Below, one piece after another: positions 1 to 11,780 of a stretch of DNA of 64,000 nucleotides (position 1 is its first letter; each line of letters opens with the position of its first letter). The DNA is from Euglena gracilis (Eukaryota; Euglenida; Euglenophyceae; Euglenales), in NCBI GenBank assembly GCA_039621445.1, contig CP154954.1, positions 39,983,572 to 40,047,571 on the forward strand, in the 5' to 3' direction. Below the pieces are notes generated by a model that saw only the letters and a list, made by a program, of their open reading frames with translations, made no database searches and was not told the DNA's origin. The translations under genes and the position numbers were made by a program.

Positions 1-439
1 GGTGCGTGTGTGCGTGGGGCCCATTTTGTCAAAACCTCAGACCAGGGTTTGCTGTAGGGTGTCATGGCTTCGGTTTTGCCGCTACCACCCCTGACTGCAG
101 GGAGGATGCCCATCACCCCACCCACCTGCCAAGGGAAGGTGTCCAGACCGACCCCAGAGGGGCCCCCAGAGCGTCGTAATTTTCTTTTTCGGCGCTCTGC
201 ACGGAAACTTTTTTTTGGCATTTTCGGCAAAATTTGTCCCAAAACGTGCCTGAAATAATGTTTTGGGTAGATTTGGGGTGACATTCCCCCATCCCTTCTC
301 GCCTGGCCAAAGTCAGTCTGTTTGGCCGCCCTGTTGTTCAGGTTGGGGATTGACCATTTTGCCCCGGGTGCTTGCGAATGGGGAGAAAACGGTGGAAATC
401 CTGTGAAAGAGTTGGTGTCCGTCTCCAAACGGTTTTAAA

Positions 440-605
440 CGTTGTAGGGGGCTCTCCCCACCCACCCACTCGCTGGGGCCCGGGGGACGGGGAACCCACT
501 CACTTTTCCCCGAAAATGGCCAAAAATCGCGAAAAATGCTAAAAATAGCACCTTTTTCAAAAACTTTCAGCGCCGAAACGTATAGCCAACCCCCCCCTGC
601 CAAGG
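440..605 (+). repeat. hAT-like MITE core, degraded copy
   Basis: This segment carries the conserved core of a short interspersed element seen many times in the window: a CACTCACTTTTCCCCGAAAATGG start, then GCGAAAAATGCTAAAAATAG, then a tail with GCGCCGAAA and a TATA step before a C-tract. I cannot find clear terminal repeats here, so the ends are approximate. Related copies are at 1,027, 1,700, 4,518, 6,297, 38,463, 49,829 and 55,300. Confidence 0.6.
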
Positions 606-1026
606 GGGTCCAGCCAATGTGCCTGCATTTTTTCCAGCCAGGAGCTCCCAACCAGGCTGTGGACCCACCCTCAGGGTCCGCTGGGGAACACCCCGCTGTG
701 GACCAGCCCGGCAAAGACCGAGAAAAAAAGCCCTTGCGTTTTCTCCCTCATCCGTCCCCCCATTCTCAGGTGATAGGACATTTGCCTGCAAGGAGCTGTG
801 CCTGGCCCTGGGTGGCCGCAGTTGCATTTCTTCAAGCCCCCTGGGAATTGGGAAGGTCTTCCAGGTGTTCCCCAACAAGAAGGCGCAGTGTTTGCAGCCG
901 AAGGACGGTTGTCTTGAAGGTGTGGCAATGCTGCCGTCTTTGGAGTGGTTGTGTTCTAAAATGAGTCTTTTTTTAAAAAAAAGTGATGTAACCCCCCCTT
1001 TCCCCCCCCCCGTTTTTTGCCCCCAC

Positions 1027-1235
1027 CCGGGGTTTTTTTTTACCCTTGGACCCTGGGGGGGGGTGGGGGGGGTGGGTCCCCCCCCCTCACCCGGGGGTGG
1101 GATATACTTTTTGGTGCCGAAAGTTTTTGAAAAGGTGCCATTCTTAGCATTTTTCGCGATTTTTTGGCCATTTTGGGGGGAAAGTGAGTGGGATCCCCCC
1201 TCCCCCACTCCTGGTCTTTTTTAAAAAAACCCCTG
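1027..1235 (-). mobile_element. hAT-like MITE, reverse copy
   Basis: This is the same core as at 440-605 in reverse orientation. The left end reads CCGGGG followed by a T-run and the right end reads an A-run followed by CCCCTG, matching the family's terminal CAGGG(G)T-rich inverted repeats with one changed base. The flanks (gcccccac left, cccccaac right) are similar, so an 8-bp target duplication is possible but imperfect. Confidence 0.55.
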
Positions 1236-1555
1236 CCCCCAACCACCAAATTGTGATTTATGACTCCCCCGAAGGAAAAAAAAAAGGCAAAAAATGCTGA
1301 GGAATCAAAAGGCAAAAATGTGCCAAAATTGCTGTGCCGAGAAAAAACAGGTGTGGGGTAGCCTGGCACTGAGGGGTTTTGGCAAAATCCCGTGAAATTG
1401 CCCAAAATATTTTGTTTTTTACCCCTCTGGTGCACAAGTCAGGGGTATTTTTGGGACGGCTTTTTTGGCCACACACCAAACCTCGACTTATAACCCCCCC
1501 TCCCCGCTTTGGACCGACGAAGAAAGTTAGTGGGGGATTCAGATTTCCTAAAATG
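1080..1555. repeat. Dispersed ~480-bp repeat, copy 1
   Basis: This block matches 6,297-6,762 in the same orientation almost throughout. It begins with a reverse MITE core and continues through ACCACCAAATTGTGATT, a GCTGAGGAATCAAAAGGC stretch, GTGCCAAAATTGCTGTGCCG and CCTCGACTTATAACCCCCC to AAAGTTAGTGGGGGATT. Small indels in homopolymers are the main differences. No coding function is apparent. Confidence 0.75.
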
Positions 1556-1699
1556 TCCAAAACAGCGGTTGTAGTATTTTTTTTTATTTTGTTTGTATAC
1601 TGTTTGTTTTCCCCCCTCCCCCATCCGGCATTCTTGTGTTTCCGGAGGCGCTGATTTTGGGCCAAGCTTTTGTTTTGGCGCGGACGGAATTTTTCTTGT

Positions 1700-1835
1700 C
1701 CGCGGTCCCAACTCACTCACTTTTCCCCGAAAATGGTCAAAAATCAGGAAAAATGCTTAAAATAGCACCTTTTTCAAAAAATTTCGGCGCCGAAAAGTAT
1801 ATCCACCCCCCCCCTGCCAAGGGACCAGCCGGCAA
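1700..1835 (+). repeat. hAT-like MITE core
   Basis: This is another forward copy of the family core (ACTCACTTTTCCCCGAAAAT, then TAGCACCTTTTTC, then GCGCCGAAAAGTATATCC). Terminal repeats are not clear on either side, so the boundaries are those of the recognisable similarity. Confidence 0.6.
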
Positions 1836-2291
1836 AGGCCGAGAAAAGAAACCTCATACCCTTGCATTCTCTCCCTCATCCATCCCCCCATTCTCAGGTG
1901 ACAGCCGAGAGGACAGCCATGTGTGGGTGTGGCACCCAGATCTGCTGGCCATGGGGAGATGGATGGAATTACGTTGTTTTTTTAAATGACGGCGGCAGCG
2001 GCACCATGCAATGCCCAGATGGCCTGGCCATGTGGTGGGTGGTGAGGGTGCGGTGTGGTGCGGTATGGGTGTGGGGTGGGTGTTGTTGCCGAGTGCCAAT
2101 GTGCGAGCAGAGCAGAGTTTAATAACCATTTTTGGGATTCAATCCCCCCAACCCCAAGCCCTCCGATTGAGTGACCCCCATGATCATCTTGTTGTGGTCA
2201 ATATGGCCCCCTCTGACGTTGCCTTTGGTTTTGGCTTTGATGACCAGAGCTGCTGACAGCCACCTGGGCCAGGGCTGGGCTTTTGGATTGC

Positions 2292-2516
2292 CTGTGTGTG
2301 TGTGTGTGTGTGTTGTGTTGTGTGCGTGCGTGCGTGCGTGCGTGTGTGTGCGTGCGTGCGTGTGTGTGTGTGTGTGCGTGCGTGTGTGTGTGTGCGTGTG
2401 TGTGTGCGTGTGTGCGTGTGTGTGCGTGTGTGTGTGTGTGTGCGTGTGTGTGTGTGTGTGTGCGTGTGTGTGCGTGTGTGCGTGTGCCCCTGTGTGGGTT
2501 ATGTGTGTGGGTGAGT
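2292..2516. repeat. TG/GTGC microsatellite
   Basis: About 225 bp of (TG)n interrupted by TGCG steps. Every frame is open on both strands, which gives long Cys-Val or His-Thr translations with no biological meaning. Confidence 0.95.
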
Positions 2517-2529
2517 GGGTGGGTGGGTG

Positions 2530-4500
2530 GGGGGTTTGGCTGGGTGGTTGTTGTGTGGTTGTGTGTGCACCAACAGCCCGCATGGCCTTGTGGCAAGCGA
2601 GGCGATCCGCATCCACAACGCAACACCACCAGGGCTTTTGGGGCGTTGGGTTGTTGGTTTGGGTCGTTGGGTTTTTGGTTCCCTGTTCCCCCCCATTGGC
2701 CAACAATGAGCAAGCCATTGAGTGGTTTTGTGGTGTTGCCAATGGGCCGAATTTTGTGCTTGTAGTAGGTGTAGTAGGTGCTTGGGCATTCGGCCAAAGC
2801 ATTTCCGGAACCAAAATCCCCGCAACCCCCTGGATGGGGGTCGACCCCATTTCCGGTGGCGCCAGTTTTTTTTGGGTCAAAATTTTCCTTTGTCGCCCTC
2901 GGAAGGAATTTCCTTTGGGCGGTGCCAAGGTGGGTGGGGGGGGATCCAGGGGGGGGGGAATGCAACTTGCATTTGCGTTTTTTTTTTTGCATAATCAGGT
3001 TTTCCCGAAATTTTCATTTTTTTTATTTTTTTTCATAATTTATTTTGCCACGGAAAATTTTTTTGTAGTTGGTTGCCGTATGTTGGGATTTTTTTGCATT
3101 TTTTTGCATTTTTTACATAAAAAAATATTTTGCCCTTGAAAAAAAGTTTGTAGTTGGTTGGCATATGTTTGGATTTTTTGCATTTTTTTTGTGTTTTTTT
3201 TTGCATAAAATATTTTGCCCTGGAAATTTTTTTTGATTTTAGGCAGCAAAGCTCTGTTCCAGCTTTTCATATTCCAGCTTTTTCTCAAGGTTTGCATGCA
3301 AGTTGCATTTTTTTGCATTTTTTTTTGCATTTTTTTTGCATTTTTTTGCATTTTTTTGACTTGCATAATTTGAAGGGCCAAGTTGCATCCCCCCCCCACC
3401 CCCCGGTTGATCCCCCCCCATCTTGCCTTCCAGCACAGCCCTGCCAAAGTCCAGAAAAGCCCATTTTTTGGCTTTTTTGGCCCATCATTGTGGACCCCCC
3501 CTCCCCAGGTAGGGCAGAACGGTAATCGGCCGAACAGCCAGGGTGGTGGGGTGGGGGGGGGGTCGTCCCCCCCCCACCCCCTGTTCCCGTATTTCCAGCA
3601 GCACCAATTTTTGGACCCGAAAAAAATTTTCCGGCGCCGGGTGTTTTTTTTTTACCCATTTGGGACCCATATGGGGGGTCCCCCCAAAAACCACCCAAAA
3701 CCCCATTTTTTCACACCTTCCAAAAATTCACCATTTTCTCAAAATGTTGATTTTGAGAGGTTTTTGAAGCAAAAAAATGCCGTTGAAAGTCCAAAAAATT
3801 TCAAAGAGAAAAAATGTCAGTAAAATTTGATTGTGCCAAAATTTGGTCCACTTTTTTTGACCTTTGCTTTTCTCACCCCCCTCCTAAAAACTACCAATTT
3901 TCAACCCTGAAATTTTTGAGATTTTTTTTGTGAAAAAGTGTGGTTTTCCATCAAAAATCATGTGTTTTGGGTTCATTTTTCAAAAAAAATTCAAAATTTT
4001 TTCTGGCCAAAATCCCCATTTCCCCGAAATCAGTGAAAATGCTGTGGAGGTGAGGGGGGGTCGACCCCCCCCACCAGGCCTTCCCGTTCTGCCCAGGGCA
4101 CCCCAAGCCCCCCCCCCCCCCCCCGGTTGGTTGAATTCATCCTGATTGCCAATGCTTTATGCCCCAAAGGTCCAAAAAAAACGTTGCTGTTGTCGTTGTC
4201 GTTGTTGTTGTTGCTGTTGCTGCTGTATCATAACGCCGCACGCATTTTTGTTAAAAAATGATAATACAAATGAAATAAAAGTGAAAGTTGATATAATCAA
4301 CAAATGATGAAAGGTATCTTCAATGTGAAATATTGTCTATTGCCCCAAACTTTGATCAGGGCAAGTGCTGAATTGAACCTTGTGTAATAAAGCAAGTGCA
4401 TGGAAGAAGTATAATGTATTTTTGGAGGGTTCCAGGTTCTCAGGAAAGGTGTTGGCTCGATGCTTGAAAGTTTTGGGGAACCGCCAACAACTTTTGCAAA
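2530..4500. other. No gene seen; T-tract and G/C-tract rich
   Basis: I see no high-GC3 island, splice-bounded exon or recognisable protein here. The stretch holds a degenerate TTTTTGCAT repeat (about 3,085-3,370), several runs of eight or more G or C, and a short GTT/GCT repeat near 4,190-4,230. Confidence 0.6.
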
Positions 4501-4517
4501 TTTTTCCAGCTGGACAC

Positions 4518-4652
4518 CAGGGTTTTTTTGTCTTGGACTCCTCGGCGGGGGGTTGGTCCAGCCGAGCCCCCCCCCCCCTTCAGGGGGAGGAGTGGGGTAT
4601 ATTTTTCGGTGCCAGGGGTGGGTGGGTGCCCCCGGGCTTAAAAAAAACCCTG
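4518..4652. mobile_element. hAT-like MITE with perfect 8-bp target duplication
   Basis: The element starts CAGGGTTTTTTTG and ends TTAAAAAAAACCCTG, which are inverted repeats of each other. It is flanked on both sides by the identical 8-mer CTGGACAC (4,510-4,517 and 4,653-4,660). An 8-bp target duplication with a CAGGG-type terminus is what established hAT-superfamily elements show. The element is 135 bp and non-coding, so it would depend on a transposase elsewhere. Confidence 0.8.
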
Positions 4653-5261
4653 CTGGACACCTACCGGAAGTTGCCCCAACGGAAAGCCGTTCGCACTGCA
4701 ATTTTGTCGCCACAGTTGCACACTGGCACAATTTTCTCTGTCCAAACAGAGGCGGAGCTTTTAGATCCATATTTTATCCCAAATGAGAGTTGGATCACCC
4801 CCCTGATTTTTTGATTTTTTTTCTGCGGGTGTTCGCATTCAAAAGTTGGCATTCAAGAAGGATTCAAGTAGGGGGCCCTTGCTTTTTAAAGAAAAGAATT
4901 CATTTAAATTTCTATTTCACAGAATCCGGAGAAAGGGTTAGCATTACCTCGAGTGAAAACGGCGGAATCGTGGCCACCAGTGACCCTGCGAATTTTGACC
5001 AGACCATGGCTGGGGGGGGGGGGGGAGGTTCGTCGGCCGACTAGGCTTGGTCGGCGAGACGGGCATGGCGTGGGGGGGGGAATCGGCCGACCAACGGGCC
5101 AAGTTCGGAAACTTTTTAAACCCTCCTCTTTGAACAATTCCTGAGCAGAATTCCTGACCAAAATCAAAATTGGGCCAAATGGTCACCCTGCGCAAGTGTG
5201 GTCACCCATAGATGAGAAATGCACGGCCAATTTTGGCAAAGCACCTCGGGTAGTTACCAAT

Positions 5262-5602
5262 GGCAGTGCTTTGTTTCTCAGGGGTAAGAAAACCAGTAGC
5301 CCAACCGAACCCACCCGGGCCTCAGCTCGGGTTTCCCAAAGAAACAAACGATGCTAACCCCCCCAAAAAAATTACACCATCCCTACCTGTGGCAAAAAAA
5401 AATCGGGCAAAATTTCGCCCCCCCACCTTTAATTCATCAAAGGCGCGCTTAGTCGACCCGCGGCCTCCTCCAGGGGGGTGGCCACCGCCCCCCCCCCCCG
5501 CACCCCCTCAAATAACAAAATCCTTTTATGCTGGCAAACTTCTTTGGAGAGGGGCTGCTTTTTTTTCAGCGGGGTCATTTTGATGGGGTTTTCCGAAAAG
5601 GT
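5262..5602. repeat. Dispersed ~345-bp repeat, copy 1
   Basis: This block is homologous and co-oriented with 6,766-7,108. Shared landmarks are TTTGTTTCTCA, ACTCGGGTTT/GCTCGGGTTT, GGCAAAATTTCGCCCCCC, CTTAGTCGACC and GGGGCTGCTTTTT. Gaps fall mostly at homopolymers. It may be a piece of a mobile element, but no coding remnant is evident. Confidence 0.75.
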
Positions 5603-5861
5603 AATTTTTTGACCCAACCAGGCTTTTTTTTTGGTTTTGGACCCCTGGGGGGGTAGGGTCGATCCACACCCATCCAGAACCCCCCTGTCTCATCCCCCCC
5701 CAAAGGTCTGCCCACGCCAATGCTGAATCCCCCGTTGGAGCCCGGGGGCGGGGCAGGGACCCCCTGTTCACTTGCGAAGTGCATTGCGGGGTCCCGAAGT
5801 GTACTCCTAGCCTCCATTGCCCCCCCACAGTCGGGAAATTAAAATCGTGGGATGGTCTAGG

Positions 5862-5965
5862 GAAACAAAATAAACCCCCCCCCCAAATAATAAACCCCCC
5901 CGGTTTATTATTTGGACACCCGAAGTCGGGGTCCAGGGGGGGGTTTATTATTTGGGGGGTTTTAT
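5862..5965. repeat. G-tract palindrome with TTTATTATTTGG arms
   Basis: Several copies of CCAAATAATAAACCCCCC and its complement GGTTTATTATTTGG lie within 100 bp and can fold on each other. A partial copy with the same arms lies at 6,178-6,243. Confidence 0.65.
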
Positions 5966-6177
5966 TATTTGGGCAAAATTTTCGAAGTCAAAAATTGACC
6001 CGAAAACCCCTCCACAGGCTCCAATGGTCACTTTTTTGGCATTTTTGGGCTTTTTTGAAAATTGGTTGCTTTTTTTTGGCATATTTTCTGCACCAATTTG
6101 ATCCATTTTTGTGTTTTTTTTTGCAGCATTTCTGCTAATTTTTTACTCTTTTTTCCTTTGCCCTCACACCTGCCAGA

Positions 6178-6243
6178 GGGGGGGGTTTATTATTTGGGCG
6201 GCCGAAGTCGGTCCTCAGGGGGGGGTTTATTATTTGGGGGGGG
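6178..6243. repeat. G-tract palindrome-type repeat, partial
   Basis: Two GGGGGTTTATTATTTGGG units flank a CCGAAGTCGG motif also present in the 5,862-5,965 copy. No function is evident. Confidence 0.55.
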
Positions 6244-6296
6244 GGTTAGTGGGACACCCCCAAAAAATTCCATCACCCGGAGTTGGTTGGTCCGGC

Positions 6297-6762
6297 CGAG
6301 CCCCCCACCCGGGGGGGGGGGGGGGGGGGATATACGTTTCGGCACCGAAAGTTTTTGAAAAAGGTTCCATCCAGCATTTTTCACGATTTTTTTTGGCCAT
6401 TTTGGGGGGAAAGTGAGTGGGACCTCTTCTCCCCCGCTCCCGGTCTTTTAAAAAGAAAACACTGCCCCCAACCACCAAATTGTGATTCATGACCCCCCGG
6501 CAAAAAATGGCAAAAAATGCTGAGGAATCAAAAGGCAAAAATGTGCCAAAATTGCTGTGCCGAAAAAACAGGTGTGGCACTGAGGGGTTTTGGCAAAGTC
6601 CCGTGAAATTGCCCAAAATATTTTGGTTTTCCCCTCTGCTGCACAAGTCTGGGGTATTTTTGTGACGGCTTTTTTGGCCACGCACCAAACCTCGACTTAT
6701 AACCCCCCCTCCCCGCTTTGGATCGACGAAGAAAGTTAGTGGGGGATTTAGCATTCCAAAAA
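6297..6762. repeat. Dispersed ~480-bp repeat, copy 2
   Basis: This is the second copy of the 1,080-1,555 block and includes the same reverse MITE core and the same sequence to its right. The block as a whole was therefore duplicated after the MITE had inserted. Confidence 0.75.
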
Positions 6763-6765
6763 TGT

Positions 6766-7108
6766 CCTTTTGTTTCTCAAGGGGGCAGAAAATCATTAAC
6801 CCAACTGACCCCACCCGTGCCTCAACTCGGGTTTACCCTGAAACAAAGGATGCTAAGTCCCCCAAAAATGACAAAATCCCTTCCTGTTGCCAAAAAAATT
6901 TGGGCAAAATTTCGCCCCCCCCCACCCCCTGTACCCCCCAACTTTCAATTCAGCAAAGGCGAGCTTAGTCGACCTGCGGCCCCTTCGGTGGTGGGTGGCC
7001 ATCGCCCCCCCCCCCCCCCGCACCCCCTCAAAATCCTTTTGTGTTGGCAAAATTGTTTGGAGGGGCTGCTTTTTTCTCAGGGGTCACCTTGGCGGGGTTT
7101 TCCTGGCC
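6766..7108. repeat. Dispersed ~345-bp repeat, copy 2
   Basis: This is homologous to 5,262-5,602. Here it directly follows the ~480-bp repeat, whereas copy 1 does not, so the two repeats move or duplicate independently. Confidence 0.7.
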
Positions 7109-7479
7109 ACTGCAAAGGTAAGAATTTGCCGGAACATGGCTGAAAACGGGAATTTTTTCTTCCGAATTTTTGTTTCTTCACCCCCGAGTCGGCGAACGTG
7201 ACCGGCTAGTAAACCCTCCGAAATATAAAGCCCCCATGGCTTTGCATTTGGACGGGATTTCAAGATCCCCAAGGGGGGCTTTTTATTGGGTGGGTAATCA
7301 AACTTTTTTGGCTGCCCCAGTGGCCTTAGGCGGCCATCATTTGCGGCCAAATACCAAATTTTATGCCAAATTTTCGTTGTGTGCTTTCAATGTCGACTGT
7401 CAAAGTTTGAAGGTGGCCGGTGGGCTCCAGATCAAGAGGGCCAGTTGGGCCAGAACTGATATCTAGGCCACTGGGGCCT

Positions 7480-8325
7480 GCATTATTACATCCCCCCTCA
7501 AAACTCTTCTCCAATGCCCATGGCAGGAGCAAGCTAAATCAAGGGGAGACCCTCTATGGGAAACATATGTCACTTGACAACACCAATGGCAAAGTGGAGG
7601 ATCAGAGAGCCTGTGAGCAGAGCACACCCCCCACCCAGCATCCAGAATTACAGAATGCTCTATCCCCCAGGGCATTAAGGCCAACACTCCCAACCCAGCC
7701 CACAGAAAATCAGGTCATTGGGGAAAAAAACTTCATGGAGGAAAAATGGGGAAACACCACCCTACACCAGAGACCAAAAGAGTCTAATATGGTGGCAGAA
7801 AAATCACCCCCCCCTTCAAACTGCAAGCTAAGCAAAAATGGAATCCAAACCCCTGGGAACGGTCCCCAAAATTTTCCACGAATCCAAAAACCGGAGCCAA
7901 TTTGGCCCTGAAACAGGCAGAAAAAATTGTGCTGGATTACGAGAAACCCGGTTCAGCCAATAAGGTGGTGGATTCAGACACCACACATAATTCCATGGTT
8001 TCTGATTTCCAAACCAGAAGAGGGACCAACAAAGTGGAGAATGATCTGCAGCTGCAGAGAACTGAACCAACATTTTACTGTGCAAACCTTCAAGCTTGAT
8101 CACATCCAGCAAATATTTCCTGTCCTGGCAAAAGACCACTGGTCACCCAAAATATGTTCAGTTTAGAATGGAAAAGGATGCCGACTTTCACATCCCCGTC
8201 GACCAGCCCCTAAGAACTTTTTAAGACATCAACTGGGGGGGGGGCAGGCCTTGTAATTCCAGGAAGGCTGTTTTCGCCTAAACACCATGCCCCAGATTTC
8301 TGCATTTGTCATTTCTGCCGTCCAA
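7480..8325 (+). mobile_element. DIRS-type retrotransposon fragment (gag end and RT start)
   Basis: The first part reads as a Gln/Thr/Pro-rich gag-like stretch (7,480-7,910) containing FMEEKWGNTTLHQR, which resembles the reverse-strand fragment near 12.35 kb. The second part (7,900-8,325) matches the N-terminal reverse transcriptase region of the copy at 9.1-9.6 kb: QAEKIVLDYEKPGS corresponds to QAEKILLEYEKSGS, and DHIQQIFPVL to DHIQHIFPVL. Frames are broken repeatedly, so this is a dead remnant. Confidence 0.75.
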
Positions 8326-8999
8326 GGTGTCCAGAAGGAGTTTGATTTCCTTGAACTGATTTTTTCGGTGAACTGGCTTGCCGAAATGATTTCAGCTTGG
8401 GTGCAGCCAAGGGCAGTCGTCCCCGGTTCTTGGACCCCGCTGGGGTCCGGTGGTATCCGGTGGTATCCGGGCCCAGCCAGGCGCTCGGGATCTTTTTCCC
8501 CGTCGCCATGTGGGTTCACGACATGATGTGATGTACTCATTGCTCACTCTGCGGTCGTTGGCTTCATCTATGCAAATGGCCACCAAATATTTGCCATTGC
8601 GAATCACATCCTGTAACTTTTTTTGACCTGATGGAACGCACATTTTTTGAAAAAAATCGCAAACCTTTCGCACTGCCTCGAGGCAAACCGAAAAAAGATG
8701 AAGGGACACCGAGGGCAAAGCACAAAGACCTTGTGAGGCCATGCTTTGCTCGCCGGCTGTTTGTTTTTGGATTGTGCTCCGCTGGGATAGGAGTCCTTGC
8801 TTAGTGCCGCCTTGCCGGAGTTGGCGGATGATGCTGCTCCGACGTGGCGACGTGGCTTCTTGCCCCTTGCCCCCCACCCTGCGCTGCCCCCCCTGGCCCC
8901 CATTTTCTTCCGACCGCTTTTGAAAACAAAATTTTCTGTCGAGGGCTTTTGAACACAAAATTTAATTTACGGGTGGCGCGGTCGGGCTCACAAGGTCAT

Positions 9000-10185
9000 T
9001 TTGCTCAAAGGTTGCAAAAAAGCTTGAAATGGTGGACAAAAAGTGCCTCCCCCCCCCCAACAAGATGTCAACTCATAAGGGGTGGCATTCAACCCCCCTG
9101 GGTCAGCCCACCAAAATTGTCCACCCACCCCAAAAACAGAGCAAATTTGAACCTACCCCAAGCAGAAAAAATACTGCTGGAATACGAAAAATCTGGATCC
9201 GTAAAAGAGGGTGAGGGATTCAACCACCCAGCACCTGATCCCCTGGTTTCTGATTTCAAAACCAGAGGGGGGGGGCAGACAAAATGGAGATTAATAAGCG
9301 ATTGCAGGGAAATAAATAAAAGGTTCCAAGTGAAACCCTTCAAGCTGGATCACATCCAACACATTTTTCCAGTTTTGGAAAAGGCCACTGGGCAGCAAAA
9401 ATAGACATGAAGGATGCCTATTTTCATATTCCAGTAAGTCCATACCTAAGGCCATTTTTAAGGCATCAGGTGGGGGGGGGCAGACCTGGGAATTCCAGGC
9501 AGGCTGTTTTGGCCTGAATGTAATGCCCCAAATTTTTATGTCAGTAATGAAGACATTCGAAAAACTGTGGAGGAAAAGGGGCATCGAGGTATTTATTTGC
9601 CTGGACGACATTTTACTGGTGGCCCCGACGCAAAACATCTTACAAAATCACCTGAACACAGTGGTCAGGGATTTAATCAAATCAGGGTTCAAAAAATATG
9701 TGAAAAAGTCCACCCTGCAGCCCACCAAAATCGTAAATCATCTTGGATTTCAGCTAAACTTCCAAGAGGGAAAATTACATGTGCCCCCCCAGAAAATAAA
9801 AACAGTAAAAAAGCAGCTGGGAAAAATGGTGAAAAAAGCTTGCATGTCAAAAAAGCAACTGGCTGCCATTTTGAGCCAAATCAGATGCAATCTAATCGCC
9901 TTGCCCTTTCTAAGGGCCTTTACGGGTGCCCTGGCAGTTTTTTTGGTGGAAAATTCCACTGACCCCTGGGACTCAAAAGACCCCATTTCCCAAAGAATAA
10001 AGGACCAATTAAGAGAAATAAAAATTCTGCTGGACACCTGGGGGTGCAGACCCTTCCCCCAAAGTGCAACCAGGGAGTTGCACTCAGACAGCAGTACCCA
10101 TGCCCGCGGGGGGGGGGGGGGCTGGACTTTGGAACAGGCAAAATTGTGCAAGAATGTTGGAGGGAAAACTCCATTTTGCACATAA
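9000..10185 (+). pseudogene. DIRS reverse transcriptase / RNase H remnant
   Basis: Reverse transcriptase motifs are readable in sequence but in different frames: LISDCREINKRF near 9,290-9,325, DMKDAYFHIPV (palm motif A) near 9,405-9,435, and CLDDILLVAP (motif C, the YxDD box with Y changed to C) near 9,600-9,630. The frame from 9,523 then runs to 10,185 and ends in an RNase H start (ELHSDSST). Frameshifts near 9,400 and 9,470-9,520 split the enzyme. A long GGGG run interrupts the RNase H part. Confidence 0.8.
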
Positions 10186-10439
10186 ATGCAAATAATTAAG
10201 TGCAGCAATAAGCACAGTTCAAAGCCTCAGCCAGCCAGGGGAAACTGTGTCCCTATCCGTGGACAATCAAGTAATTTTACTATTACTTAACAAAGGGGGG
10301 GGGGCAGAAAAGGCCCTTTCAATTCCACGCTAAGACCTTTCTTCAAATGGTGCATGGAGCACAACATAAACCTGCAGGTAAAGTGGGTCCCCTCCAAGGA
10401 ATGCCTGGCAGACCCCATAAGCAGGTGGGAAATGGACAG

Positions 10440-10655
10440 AGGGGATCATTCCGTGGACCCCAACTTTTTCAATGGCTAAGGCGGCAGTTCAAAAATTGCA
10501 TCAACCAAAAAACAGACCTCTTTGCCTCACCAGGCAACAAAAAACTGCCACAATTTGTGGCCAGGTGGCCACACTGGGGAGCCACAGCAGTAGATGCATT
10601 ACAATGTCCACTGGACAACATGGGTGATCTTTATGCAAACCCCCCTGGTCTGTAA
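10440..10655 (+). pseudogene. DIRS post-RNase H domain remnant
   Basis: The frame contains TDLFASPGNKKLPQF, AVDALQCPLDN and LYANPP. These correspond to VDMFCTPSNKKFPKF, LVDALKADL and VYANPPWS in the better preserved minus-strand copy. This region normally follows RNase H in DIRS pol proteins. Confidence 0.7.
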
Positions 10656-10984
10656 TCCAAAAATTTCTCCCCAGATTAAAAACGTTTCCACGGGCCAAAG
10701 TTTTGACGGTCACCCCCTACTTGGTTTCAGCCACATGGTGGTCCCAGTTAATAAAAATGAAAGTTCCAGGGACCCCCTGCCTGAAAATCACCCCCTACAT
10801 GGGTATGTTCACCAATTGCAGGGGAGAAAAAATGCCACCCCCAGGTGGCCCCTGCTTTGCATGATTTGCTCAGGCAAATTCTGGAGGGGAAACAAACACA
10901 AAATACAACCAATAATTATTTCTGGGAAGAAACTCCAGCTTAAAGCCTTATCAAAGCGCTTTTACGCTTTTATGGGTGATTTTG

Positions 10985-11780
10985 GACAAAATGGGGGTAC
11001 CCCCCCCCCGCCACCACTCCCCAGTGGTTGACGCTTTAATTCAAATGTTCCAGTTTTCAAAGGCTCAAGCACGCAATGCATACAGTGCTATGCTTTTGAT
11101 CCCTGGCTTTGGTGGCCTAAGGTTCCGTGCCACGTTGGCACCTTATAAAAGGCTTTGGAACCAAAACCTGGTGAAATATGGTGCATTCTGCGATCCCCTC
11201 CCAATCCTCCTGGGGCTGGCACAGTCCCCCCTGCCCTCTGATATATACATTGTGTACACAACTCATTTTCTGTTCACGAATCCTCTGTTTATACAGAAGC
11301 TCATATTTGGCACAGGTCAAAAGGACCACCAGTGTGTTTGGGGGGGGGGCACCCTATATCAAAATTCAACTTAAAGGTCAAAAACTCCATAAGTGGGAGC
11401 GAGTTGTATCCATTCCCGAATGCCCCCAAATCAGTCCCTTTCATTTAATGATGTCTTATGGGGAGCAACACGTTCCTTTATGATACCTGAGGGCCCCCTG
11501 TTAATTACGTTAAAATCCCCCTACAAAGCCATTAAGGCAGATACCATTGCTTCTATCACCAAGAATTTTTGACCAACAGGGGGTACCCCCCCAGATTTAG
11601 GGATCCCACTCCACCAGAGGAGCAGGGGTTGGTTTATTCAAAAAATTGGGCCTTTCTGCCCAAGAAGTTTGTGAAATTGGTCGATGGAAGGGGTGGAGGC
11701 TTTCACAGCCAAATATCAAAGAGGGTGCTTTGGAAGGTGCCCTGGCCCCCCCTTTTTCAGTGCACAATCTGACCTCACAA
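10985..11780 (+). pseudogene. DIRS tyrosine recombinase remnant
   Basis: The stretch ARNAYSAMLLIPGFGGLRF near 11,065-11,130 matches ARNAYAAVLLLPGFGSLRF of the minus-strand copy, and AQEVCEIGRWKGW near 11,650-11,695 matches its VEEVQQLGQWKNF region. The central catalytic part is scrambled by frameshifts, so no active recombinase can be made. Confidence 0.75.
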
